DNA of 42,947 bases from Candidatus Cloacimonadota bacterium (GTDB lineage Bacteria; Cloacimonadota; Cloacimonadia; Cloacimonadales; Cloacimonadaceae). Both the position numbers and the translations under genes were made by a program. The notes beneath the pieces were generated by a model that had not been told where the DNA came from, did not search any database, and saw only the letters and a program-made list of their open reading frames with translations. Numbering within the stretch: position 1 is the first letter of the stretch; every line of letters begins with the position of its first letter. Below, in pieces: positions 8,573 through 16,413 of this stretch. The stretch spans positions 1-42,947 of the forward strand of contig JALOBT010000022.1 of assembly GCA_023228125.1 (NCBI GenBank), written 5' to 3'.

Positions 8573-10247
8573 GGCGGTATAGACTTTTTAAATAAGGAAT
8601 ATCCACTGTATCAATCTGGCTTGTGTCCATGTGCTGTTTGGCAAATTCCAGGTACAAGCCGCTATCCAGGAAGAAATCTATCAGATCCGGATCCAGATGT
8701 CCTTGCTTGGTCATGAAGGCCATGATCTTCAGGGAATCCGAGAGCGGCTTGGGCGTCTTGTAGGGACGATCTGCAGAAGTGAGGGCTTCAAAGATATCGG
8801 CTACAGCGATGATGCGTGAAGGCAAGGGCAATTCCCCGGCATTGAGGCCACGCGGATAGCCGGTTCCGTTCAAGGCTTCATGATGCGTGGCTGCATAAAA
8901 GGCCACGTTCTTGTATTTCTTGGGGAAGCTGAGTTGGGAGAGCATTTCCCAGGTGATAGCTACGTGAGCTCGCATGATTGTGAGTTCATCGCTATTCAGG
9001 GTGCCGCGTCTGATGCTGAGATTCTTTTTGTCCAGTTCGTCCAAAATCAAATAGTTAGTGCCCTCGTATTCAAAGCTGATGGTAGCCAGGGCTTGCATTT
9101 TGGCCAGGGTCTCATCGGTCACAAATTCTCCTCCGATATTGAGCTCTTGCACAAAGCGGCTGGCTTCATCCAGATAGGCAATAGCATCTGCACAATCTTC
9201 ACAGATATGCTCCTTTGTGAAAGCGAGATAGTCTTCGTGTTTGAGGCTAAGCTTCAGATACTTAAATAAGGTCTTGATGTGGGAAATGCGTTCTTTCACC
9301 AGATCCACTCCATCCATGATGCGCTCCAGCTTGGTGCTCTTGTCCATCACAAATTCCGGGGTGATGATCTTGCCCACATCGTGCATCCAGCCAGACATTG
9401 AGATCTCTTTCAGTTCGTTTTCGCTGTACTTTATCTCGCAATAAGGCCCCTCCTTGGTCTCATTGATCTTCTCGGCGATCATATCGGTCAACAGAGCCAC
9501 GCGGGTGATGTGATTTGAGCTGTATTTGCTTTTACGCTCGATCGCCGTGGCAATGGAGCGCATGAACTCCATCAAAAGGTTTTCCAGGCTTTCGATTAGC
9601 TTGCGATTTGACAGAGCGATCGCCGCCTGAGAAGCCAGAGAAGAGAGCATCGCCCTGTGCTCTTCGGTGAATACCGTTACTTCGCCATTTTTATCCAGAG
9701 GATTGATGAATTGGATCACGCCCAGGACTGTATCCTCATGGTCTTTCAAAGGGATGGTTAGCATGGCTTCACAGCGGTAATTTGAGCTTTTATCAAAACT
9801 GAGCGTGCCGCTGATATCATATCCCTCAGCCTGATAAACATCATCAAAACACAGGCCTTGTTTTTTGTGATACACAGCCGTGACTATATAGGAGAGATCA
9901 GGCTGGCCATCTTTATCATACAGCGGTACCGGTTTCCAATTTACCGCCCCGTGTGAGCCGCCCTGACGCATCTTCATAGCCCCATTATACACGATCTCAA
10001 ATTCCAGCGCGGTAGCATCTTCATTGACTCTGTAGATGGTGGCACCGTCTGCTTTTGTAAAAGCCACGCCCTCGTCCAGGATCATATCAAAGATCTTGTT
10101 CAGATCGGTCTCGCTGGATAGAGATTGTCCAATCTTGGTGAGCTGTTGGATGTGTTTTAGCTGTTCTTCAGCCAAAGAAGAGATGGTTTCTACCACCATA
10201 TTCAAGGTACTGTTTACCCGGGGATTTGCGTTAAAATCGTATTTCAT
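8565..10247 (-). CDS. GAF domain / HD-GYP phosphodiesterase-like signalling protein
   Basis: A 560-residue cytoplasmic protein. Residues about 30-225 form a GAF-type sensor domain, preceded by a short helical stretch (AEEQLKHIQQLTKIGQSL). An HD-GYP domain follows, with the HD pair at 289-290 (MHDVGKI) and HHE at 455-457 leading into NGTGYPRGL. HD-GYP proteins typically hydrolyse cyclic di-GMP to pGpG or GMP at a metal site. The GYP signature reads NGTGYP where the consensus is DGxGYP. About 100 extra residues, including a CEDC pair, separate the HD and HHE motifs compared with the compact domain. An AAGGAA ribosome site precedes the ATG, and the gap from trmB is 9 bp. The signal sensed by GAF cannot be told. 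No membrane segment or receiver domain is present. Confidence 0.88.
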   Translation of the reverse strand: MKYDFNANPRVNSTLNMVVETISSLAEEQLKHIQQLTKIGQSLSSETDLNKIFDMILDEGVAFTKADGATIYRVNEDATALEFEIVYNGAMKMRQGGSHGAVNWKPVPLYDKDGQPDLSYIVTAVYHKKQGLCFDDVYQAEGYDISGTLSFDKSSNYRCEAMLTIPLKDHEDTVLGVIQFINPLDKNGEVTVFTEEHRAMLSSLASQAAIALSNRKLIESLENLLMEFMRSIATAIERKSKYSSNHITRVALLTDMIAEKINETKEGPYCEIKYSENELKEISMSGWMHDVGKIITPEFVMDKSTKLERIMDGVDLVKERISHIKTLFKYLKLSLKHEDYLAFTKEHICEDCADAIAYLDEASRFVQELNIGGEFVTDETLAKMQALATISFEYEGTNYLILDELDKKNLSIRRGTLNSDELTIMRAHVAITWEMLSQLSFPKKYKNVAFYAATHHEALNGTGYPRGLNAGELPLPSRIIAVADIFEALTSADRPYKTPKPLSDSLKIMAFMTKQGHLDPDLIDFFLDSGLYLEFAKQHMDTSQIDTVDIPYLKSLYRLD

Positions 10248-10256
10248 AGTGTTCCT

Positions 10257-10862
10257 TTAGATGCGTTTGTAAAGCATAAAGTTGGGAGGATAGCCCAGCC
10301 GTCTTTGTTCCTGCTCAAACCAGGTGACGACGTGCTCATCCAGATTGGCATGTCCTTGGATGGGATCATCTTGCAAGCATAAAAAGTGGGGGCTTTTGGA
10401 AAACTCATTTACTATCCAAGCGGCATAGTCGGCATGATCTGTGGAGATTTGCACTTGCGCTGCCGGCTTCATGATGCCTGCCAGGGCGGTCAGAAAATCC
10501 TCTTGAAAGAGGCGCCGGCGATGATGTCTGCGCTTGGGCCAGGGATCGGGGTGTTGGATAAAGACACCGGAGAGGCTTTCGGGGCGGAAATATTCTGCAA
10601 TGCCCGCATCTGCTCTTGCTCTGAGGAGACGGACGTTGGGATTGCTCTCTACCGAAAGCTTCTTCAGACAGACGCGAATGCGCTTTTCATTCATCTCCAT
10701 TCCGATGAAGTTCCAGGTAAGATGGCTGATGGGATATCGGGAGATAAATTCCCCCTTGCCAGAGCCGATTTCCAGATACAAATCCTGTCCATCGGCAAAG
10801 CTGTCATTGGCCTTCTTTCCTGCGGCCAGCTCAATCAGGAAATAGTCCCGGTCAGCTATCAT
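10257..10862 (-). CDS. trmB: tRNA (guanine-N7-)-methyltransferase TrmB
   Basis: A 201-residue SAM-dependent methyltransferase that makes m7G46 in the tRNA variable loop. Visible signatures are motif I LEIGSGKGEF (about 30-39) for SAM binding and the family hallmark HPDPWPKRRHHRRR (about 104-117), followed by ISTDHADYA. The length fits the usual range for TrmB. The ATG at 10862 overlaps the end of the upstream membrane-protein gene by 11 bp, pointing to translational coupling, and HD-GYP follows 9 bp later. Together with dusB this gives the operon two tRNA-modifying enzymes. Confidence 0.95.
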   Translation of the reverse strand: MIADRDYFLIELAAGKKANDSFADGQDLYLEIGSGKGEFISRYPISHLTWNFIGMEMNEKRIRVCLKKLSVESNPNVRLLRARADAGIAEYFRPESLSGVFIQHPDPWPKRRHHRRRLFQEDFLTALAGIMKPAAQVQISTDHADYAAWIVNEFSKSPHFLCLQDDPIQGHANLDEHVVTWFEQEQRRLGYPPNFMLYKRI

Positions 10863-11436
10863 CTTCCTGGCTGCTGGTGTTTTTTAGCTGCGCTACATCC
10901 AGGCGCAAGATGATGAGATCTGCCATAGACAGGCCAAAACCGATAAATACATAGAGAATGAGGCCATACATAAAGCTAACATTCCAAAATCCATCCTGCA
11001 GCTCAATGGTGAGTAGCTGATATAAAAAAGCCAGATAAGCACTGAAGATCAAGGCTCCTGCCAGGCCAAAGAGAAGGGTGCGAAAGCGAAATAAAGTCTT
11101 GATATAAAACACGTAATTTACGATCAAGATGGTAAGTATAGAAAATACCAGATTGATCATAAATAAAGACATTATACTGATCGGGGCACCCATCATCTTA
11201 AATGATAAAGCTGAATAGATCAGAGATATCACTATGGCGAGCAGATAATGCCAGTGTCCGCCCAGATACCGGATATACAGAGCCATCAGGCCAGTCAAAA
11301 AAGCAGCTCCCAGACCGATATACATCAGAGGGGGCCCAAAGGGGCCGCTCTGCATTCCAGGCAGCATTGCGCTGATCCAGCTTGTCAAGACTGGCAAGAT
11401 CAGGATCAACAGGTGTTGAATCTTAAACTTATTCAT
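10852..11436 (-). CDS. Hypothetical integral membrane protein
   Basis: A 194-residue protein with about six hydrophobic segments (near residues 7-24, 37-54, 63-80, 88-110, 120-142 and 155-175) and a charged, probably cytoplasmic C-terminal tail ending SSQEDDS. I recognise no family. The ATG at 11436 has an AGAGGA ribosome site. It is the first gene of the minus-strand operon with trmB, HD-GYP and dusB, and is divergent from ftsY across a 144-bp spacer. No catalytic motif is evident; its role could be structural or transport-related but nothing in the sequence decides this. Confidence 0.75.
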   Translation of the reverse strand: MNKFKIQHLLILILPVLTSWISAMLPGMQSGPFGPPLMYIGLGAAFLTGLMALYIRYLGGHWHYLLAIVISLIYSALSFKMMGAPISIMSLFMINLVFSILTILIVNYVFYIKTLFRFRTLLFGLAGALIFSAYLAFLYQLLTIELQDGFWNVSFMYGLILYVFIGFGLSMADLIILRLDVAQLKNTSSQEDDS

Positions 11437-11502
11437 CTATTCCTCTTCATACATTTAGCTTCCGGAAAACCGAAAGATATGGTGTGCAAGCACATTTTCA
11501 TT

Positions 11503-11514
11503 GACGATATCGTC
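11503..11514. promoter_or_regulatory. 12-bp perfect palindrome in the divergent ftsY promoter region
   Basis: GACGATATCGTC is self-complementary and overlaps a TTGACG (11501-11506) that could serve as a -35 element for ftsY. It sits between the two divergent transcription units, where an operator would be expected. A clear -10 box at standard spacing was not seen, so this remains a candidate. Confidence 0.3.
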
Positions 11515-11580
11515 CATGTTGCAAACTTAACGCATAGCATCAATATGTCAATGATAAACATAATGAAACGGAGAAAAGTC

Positions 11581-12534
11581 ATGTTCAGTAAACTGAAAAA
11601 CCTGCGTCAGAAACTAAGTAAATCCAAATCTGGATTCATCGATAAAATCGCCGAAGCGGTGAAGCTCCGCGGGGTGGTGGATGAAGAACTCTTTGAGCAG
11701 ATTGAAGAGATTCTCATCAAAAATGACACCGGCACCGAGATGGCGGAATTGATCCTGGACAGCCTCAGGGAAGAGATCAGGATAGATAAAATCACCGATC
11801 CGGAAATAGTGCAAATCTACCTCGTGGATATCATGCAAAACATTCTGTTCAAAGATATCCCGGATGAAAACGACTTCTTTGAACTTCCTGAAGACACCAG
11901 GCCCTTTGTGATCGCCTTTGTAGGCGTGAATGGCACCGGCAAAACCACCACCATCGGCAAGGTGGCGAATGTCTTTGCCAAAGCTGGCAAGAAAGTCCTG
12001 ATCGTGGCCGGAGATACTTTTCGCGCTGCCGCTATCGAGCAGATTGCCATCTGGGCCGAGCGTGCCAATGTGCAGATTTTGCGCTCTGAAGCAAACCGCG
12101 ATCCCGCCTCTGTGATCTATGACGGGGTGGCTATGGCTGTGCGCGAGCATTATGACGTGGTTTTGATAGACACAGCCGGCCGTCAGCATACCAAAGATCG
12201 CCTGATGAAAGAGCTGGGCAAGATCGATCGCAGCATCAAAAAAGCCTGCCCCGAAGCGCCACATGAAACCATCCTGGTAGTGGATAGCACCACCGGACAA
12301 AATGCCATTTCCCAAGCCCTGCACTTTGATGAAGCGATCAAGCTCACCGGCATTGCGCTCACGAAGTTTGACGGCACTGCCAAAGGTGGCATCATCTTCA
12401 ATATCAAACAAAACCTGGAGATTCCGGTGCGGCTTTTGGGCATAGGTGAAACTATCGAAGACATTGAGAACTTCCATACCGTAAGATTCGTGAAAGCCTT
12501 CTTTGCGGGTGGCGAGGAAGCCGAAACAGAGTAA
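11581..12534 (+). CDS. ftsY: Signal recognition particle receptor FtsY
   Basis: A 317-residue SRP GTPase that docks SRP-ribosome complexes at the membrane. The start at 11581 (MFSKLKNLRQKL) has a GGAG ribosome site 8 nt ahead and gives the usual short NG-domain receptor; the frame stays open upstream but that part looks non-coding. The N domain spans about 1-95. The G domain has P-loop GVNGTGKT at 115-122, then DTFRAAA, DTAGR, the TKFDGTAKGG specificity loop and the closing GIGE..EDIENF..V. The long acidic A domain of E. coli FtsY is absent, as in many bacteria. The stop overlaps the next gene's start as TAATG. Its neighbourhood with secD-secF makes a protein-export cluster. Confidence 0.96.
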   Translation: MFSKLKNLRQKLSKSKSGFIDKIAEAVKLRGVVDEELFEQIEEILIKNDTGTEMAELILDSLREEIRIDKITDPEIVQIYLVDIMQNILFKDIPDENDFFELPEDTRPFVIAFVGVNGTGKTTTIGKVANVFAKAGKKVLIVAGDTFRAAAIEQIAIWAERANVQILRSEANRDPASVIYDGVAMAVREHYDVVLIDTAGRQHTKDRLMKELGKIDRSIKKACPEAPHETILVVDSTTGQNAISQALHFDEAIKLTGIALTKFDGTAKGGIIFNIKQNLEIPVRLLGIGETIEDIENFHTVRFVKAFFAGGEEAETE

Positions 12535-15500
12535 TGGAACTTGCCTTTGCCACAGCCCTGGCCGAAAAGCTGCTGTCCATCCTGAGCAGTGAAGAGAGCG
12601 AGAGCTCCAAGCTGATCTCACAAAGACAGCTCCTGGAGCAGATTTACAAAGGACTGCTGGCAGATGTGCAGCAGAGCTTTAATGGACTTTTTGCCCGCAT
12701 GCAGTATTTTCACGATTCTGACAAAACCCCTCAGCAGATCGTAGGCCAGATCAATGTGCTGAGGATCCTGGCCAACAGAGCTGCTCATGGAGAAGCTCCC
12801 GCTGATTTGCAGACCAGTGTAAGCTCCGGTGCCCTCAGTATATACCGTCTCTTGAAACACTTATCTAAAGACCTGGACTCGCCGGAGCTGCAAGAGCTTT
12901 TGTCCTCAGCCCCAGAATTTCCCCAGCGCGAGCATGCCAAAAAGCAGAGCTTCTTCTGTCTGCTCAAAAGCTGGAAACCTTACAAAAGCGGAGGCCGGAC
13001 ACAAGGTCTGGAGCTTACGGCTATCACCGAAGAAGGCGAAGGCATTAGCATCCTTTTGCGGGACGATCTGCGCAATCCCCAAAAAGCCAAATACAGCAGC
13101 CTTGCGCCCAGCCTGTGGGCCTATGCCAGCCTGTATTGTCACCAGCTTAGCGAAGTGGCCGGCAGAGCCGGTTACTTCATCGATAACCCTCGCACCCTCA
13201 TCGTTCTGGAGCCAGATTTCCTGGTGGATGCCTCGGCGATTTCCCAGTGTATGACGGACACAGAATCCTTCCCGGAGCTCTATCTATTAGGCCGGCTCTT
13301 TTCCGAAGGCACGAATGAAAAGATGCTTTTGGGGCAGATGGTAAACAGCATGTTTGACACCCTCATCCACGAGCCCGAGCAGGAGTATTTACAGCTTTTC
13401 AAGAGCGGTTTGCAGAGTATGGCCATCCCCATGGTGGGTCTGGGTTCCGGTATCGCAAATAATATCTTCAAAGATATTCAGGCCACCCATCTGCCTGTGA
13501 TCCAGGACTATTGCTCCCAGATCGGCAAGCATGATCTGCTCTTGGAACCCTCCTTTCTCTGCCCGGCCTACGGGCTGCAGGGACGTCTGGATTTGCTCTA
13601 CTTTCAAAAAGGGAAATACAGCGTGGTCGAACTCAAAAGCGGCAAACCTCATCCGCATGATGTCTGGCCAAGCCAGAAGTACCAGGTGGTGGCTTACAAC
13701 CTCATCATCCGCAATGCCTATGGTGATGCGAATCTGGGCTCCAGCTCTATCCTCTATTCCGCCGGACAGGATAAAGCCCTGCGCAATATCGCCAATATAC
13801 CCCTTTTAGAGCAGAATCTACTGCATTGCCGCAATCGCATCGTGGGAATTATGCGCCTGCTCACGATAGATCCAAAGCGTTTCTTTGATTGGCTGGCCCT
13901 GCAAAACGGGGAGACTTACAGCCCCTTCAGCACCGAGAAACTCAGCCGCTTCAAACGCCTGCTGAAGAACCTGCGCGACTTTGAATACACCTGGTACACC
14001 CAGCAGGTGAAGCGCATCGCCCGCGAAATCTGGCAGGTGAAGATCGGCTCTGATCACTCCGAAAGCAGCTACGGTCAAAATGCCCTCTGGCACAAATCCC
14101 GCCTGGAAAAAGAAGGCAAGATGATGGGTGATCTGAAGATCCTAAGCTACGATCAACGTGAAATTCAGCTGGAAATATCTATCGATCCCGGGACCACAGA
14201 CTTTCGCGAAGGGGATATCATCCTGCTCTATCAACAGCAGCGCCGCGTGGATCAACAGGAAATCATCCGGGGTGTGATCACCAGGCTGGACGCCAATGCC
14301 ATCACCCTGCAGATTCGCGGAGGCATCAAGCGAAAACTGGTCTCAAACGTGCTGTGGTGTCTGGAGCATGACATCATTGAAAGCTTTTTATACCAACCTC
14401 TGGCCTCTCTTTCCACTTTCCTGGAGTCTGAACCCCAGCTCCGAGATTTGTATTTGGGTCTCAGAGAGCCTCTCCGGCAAGCAGCGGAACCGGCCAAGGA
14501 CGAAAGGGAACAGATAATCAAGCAGATGCAGGCCGCCCAGGAACTTTACATAGTTCAAGGCCCCCCTGGCACCGGCAAGACCTCCGGCCTGATCGGTAAA
14601 TATATCGAGAGCTTTTACCAAAATACCGACAAGAAGATGCTGGTGCTCAGCTTCACTAATAGGGCTGTGGATGAAATCTGCCTCTGCTTGAGAGAACGGC
14701 ATATTCCCTTCATCCGCAGCGGAAATTCACAGATGATCGAAGCTGAACTGCTGAACAATCTGATGCAGGGAAAGCGTTACAAAGAAATGGATAAGCTGCT
14801 GCGAGAGAACAGAATCTTCATCGCTACCACGCAGAGTGCCAGCTCCTGGCATCGGGACCTCAAACGCATCACCAAACTGGATGAGCTGATCGTGGATGAA
14901 GCCTCTCAGATCCTGGAGCCATCTCTTTTGGGCTTGGTGAGTCTGGCACCAAAGTGCATCTTAATCGGAGATCAAAACCAATTGCCCGCCATCTGTACCC
15001 AAAGTCCCCTGGATTTCACCTTTGCAGAAAGTCCGCTCCTTGAGCTGGAGTATGACCGCATCGATCAATCCCTGATGGAGAGACTCTTCAGGGTGCACAA
15101 AGCCAAAGCCTGGAGCCAGCATACCGTCATGCTTACGAATCATTACCGCATGCATATTAAGATCGCCAGCTTGATATCTCATTACTATGAAGACAAACTT
15201 AAAGCCGGGCGTCCTGAGCAGAGCGCAGAGCTTGAGCAGACAAAGCTGCCTGAATATCTGAGCAACAGGCTGCTCTGGATAGATTGCCCGCCCGCAGAAC
15301 AGGATTATTATGATCCCAGGCAAGTGAGCGCAGTGCTTCGCATCGTAAATGACCTGAAAGACTCTCATGCGATCAATAATCCGGACACAGATATCGGTAT
15401 CGTGGCACCCTACCGGGTGATGATCCATGCCTTAAGAAAAGAGATTGAAGGCATTAGCATCGACACCGTGGAGCGTTATCAAGGCTCCGAGCGAGACCTC

Positions 15501-15731
15501 ATCATCCTCTGCTTCCCGCTGCGCAGTGTGACCAGCCTGAGCAGTCTGCAATCTCTCAGCAGTGACGGCAGAGTAGATAGAAAGCTAAACGTAGCCCTTA
15601 GCCGCGCCAAGAGCTATCTGATCATTTTGGCGAATTCCGATATTTGCCGCCAGTCACCCCACTTCCAGAAACTATATGAAAACATCCTGCAACAAGGCAA
15701 GATTATTAAACTACAAGAACTTATAACTTAA
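12534..15731 (+). CDS. Dna2-like PD-(D/E)XK nuclease fused to SF1B helicase
   Basis: A 1065-residue protein resembling Dna2, which processes 5' flaps and resected ends in eukaryotes. The middle carries a RecB-type nuclease core: GRLD with D353, the E366-x-K368 pair in VELKSGK, and QVVAY (Q384..Y388). A beta-barrel-like stretch (about 525-610) precedes the helicase: Walker A GPPGTGKT at 676-683, SFTNRAVDEIC, DEASQ, GDQNQLPA, NHYRM, IVAPYR, ERYQGSERD and LNVALSRAK. These are typical of Upf1/Dna2-family 5'-3' helicases. The CxxC-type cysteine cluster that binds Fe-S in eukaryotic Dna2 is not evident. The N-terminal 300 residues are unassigned. It starts on the last base of the ftsY stop. A role in DNA repair is likely but substrates are inferred; RNA remains possible. 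Confidence 0.85.
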   Translation: MELAFATALAEKLLSILSSEESESSKLISQRQLLEQIYKGLLADVQQSFNGLFARMQYFHDSDKTPQQIVGQINVLRILANRAAHGEAPADLQTSVSSGALSIYRLLKHLSKDLDSPELQELLSSAPEFPQREHAKKQSFFCLLKSWKPYKSGGRTQGLELTAITEEGEGISILLRDDLRNPQKAKYSSLAPSLWAYASLYCHQLSEVAGRAGYFIDNPRTLIVLEPDFLVDASAISQCMTDTESFPELYLLGRLFSEGTNEKMLLGQMVNSMFDTLIHEPEQEYLQLFKSGLQSMAIPMVGLGSGIANNIFKDIQATHLPVIQDYCSQIGKHDLLLEPSFLCPAYGLQGRLDLLYFQKGKYSVVELKSGKPHPHDVWPSQKYQVVAYNLIIRNAYGDANLGSSSILYSAGQDKALRNIANIPLLEQNLLHCRNRIVGIMRLLTIDPKRFFDWLALQNGETYSPFSTEKLSRFKRLLKNLRDFEYTWYTQQVKRIAREIWQVKIGSDHSESSYGQNALWHKSRLEKEGKMMGDLKILSYDQREIQLEISIDPGTTDFREGDIILLYQQQRRVDQQEIIRGVITRLDANAITLQIRGGIKRKLVSNVLWCLEHDIIESFLYQPLASLSTFLESEPQLRDLYLGLREPLRQAAEPAKDEREQIIKQMQAAQELYIVQGPPGTGKTSGLIGKYIESFYQNTDKKMLVLSFTNRAVDEICLCLRERHIPFIRSGNSQMIEAELLNNLMQGKRYKEMDKLLRENRIFIATTQSASSWHRDLKRITKLDELIVDEASQILEPSLLGLVSLAPKCILIGDQNQLPAICTQSPLDFTFAESPLLELEYDRIDQSLMERLFRVHKAKAWSQHTVMLTNHYRMHIKIASLISHYYEDKLKAGRPEQSAELEQTKLPEYLSNRLLWIDCPPAEQDYYDPRQVSAVLRIVNDLKDSHAINNPDTDIGIVAPYRVMIHALRKEIEGISIDTVERYQGSERDLIILCFPLRSVTSLSSLQSLSSDGRVDRKLNVALSRAKSYLIILANSDICRQSPHFQKLYENILQQGKIIKLQELIT

Positions 15732-15742
15732 GGAGTAACACA

Positions 15743-16060
15743 ATGGCAAACCCAAATCCCCCTCAAAAACAACTGAACATCAAGCTCGACGAGAAAGTCG
15801 GCGAAGGCACTTACGCGAATTTCTTTATGATCACAAATTCGCCCTCAGAATTTATCATGGATTGCGGCAGAATCCTGCCCGGTCTGCCCGATGCCAGAAT
15901 CTATACCAGAGTGGTGATGACCCCCTCGCATGCGAAGCAGCTCATGCAGCTTTTGGAGCAGAATATCGCGACTTTTGAAAAGCAGCACGGCGAGGTCAAA
16001 GTTCATGGACAGAACCCCGGAGAGAACAAGGGCATAGGCTTCAAAACCAATCCGGCCTAA
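15743..16060 (+). CDS. DUF3467 family protein
   Basis: A 105-residue soluble protein matching DUF3467 in length and pattern: a Gly-rich GEGTYANFFMITNSPSEFIMD opening strand region, then RVVMTPSHAKQLMQLL and a helix with FEKQHG. The family is common in diverse bacteria and its biochemical role is not known to me. A GGAG ribosome site lies 7-8 nt before the ATG, and it follows the helicase by 11 bp, so it is probably cotranscribed with ftsY and the helicase. The C-terminal tail (after about 88) is Gly/Asn-rich and looks disordered. Confidence 0.85.
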   Translation: MANPNPPQKQLNIKLDEKVGEGTYANFFMITNSPSEFIMDCGRILPGLPDARIYTRVVMTPSHAKQLMQLLEQNIATFEKQHGEVKVHGQNPGENKGIGFKTNPA

Positions 16061-16413
16061 GCCTTTTGACAGACTCATCCGCTTGCACACAAACGATGGA
16101 GAGCTTTGAGCCCTCCTTGGCCTGATGCCTTCAATTTGATTCTAAGATGTTTTGAACTCGAGTTGACTCGAAGAAACAAGTCAACTCGAGTTAGAAGCGA
16201 ATCAGGCGCAAGACCAATGCTAAGGTATGGCATTAGCTTTTATCCTGTATGGATAGCTGCTATATAGCTTGAAAGCTTAGCAGGTTTGGACAGTCTCTGG
16301 TTGAATAGACAAGCTGAAATATAAAAATATCTTGACGAATAGAGCCCAATCAGACTTTTGGGACAAACACAATGAAATATAGTGAAAATTAACGAAAAAG
16401 GGAGCAAAAGCCA
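16061..16413. other. Spacer upstream of secD with a large dyad
   Basis: This 353-bp gap between the DUF3467 gene and secD contains no gene I can support. Its main feature is the perfect 14-bp inverted repeat at 16155-16192. A TTGACG at 16332-16337, about 77 bp before secD, could be a -35 element but lacks a clear partner. The yajC gene often found before secD is not here. Confidence 0.6.
16155..16192. repeat. Perfect 14-bp inverted repeat with nested palindromes
   Basis: Arms AACTCGAGTTGACT (16155-16168) and AGTCAACTCGAGTT (16179-16192) are exact reverse complements around a 10-nt loop. Each arm itself begins or ends with the 10-bp palindrome AACTCGAGTT, so the site is both a hairpin and a pair of identical palindromic boxes 24 bp apart. 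No T-run follows on either strand, which argues against a simple terminator; a protein-binding site is possible. Confidence 0.7.

Noticed and set aside
11614..12621. Minus-strand open frame of 335 codons opposite ftsY
   Set aside because: FtsY motifs are complete on the plus strand; the antisense frame has no recognisable domain.
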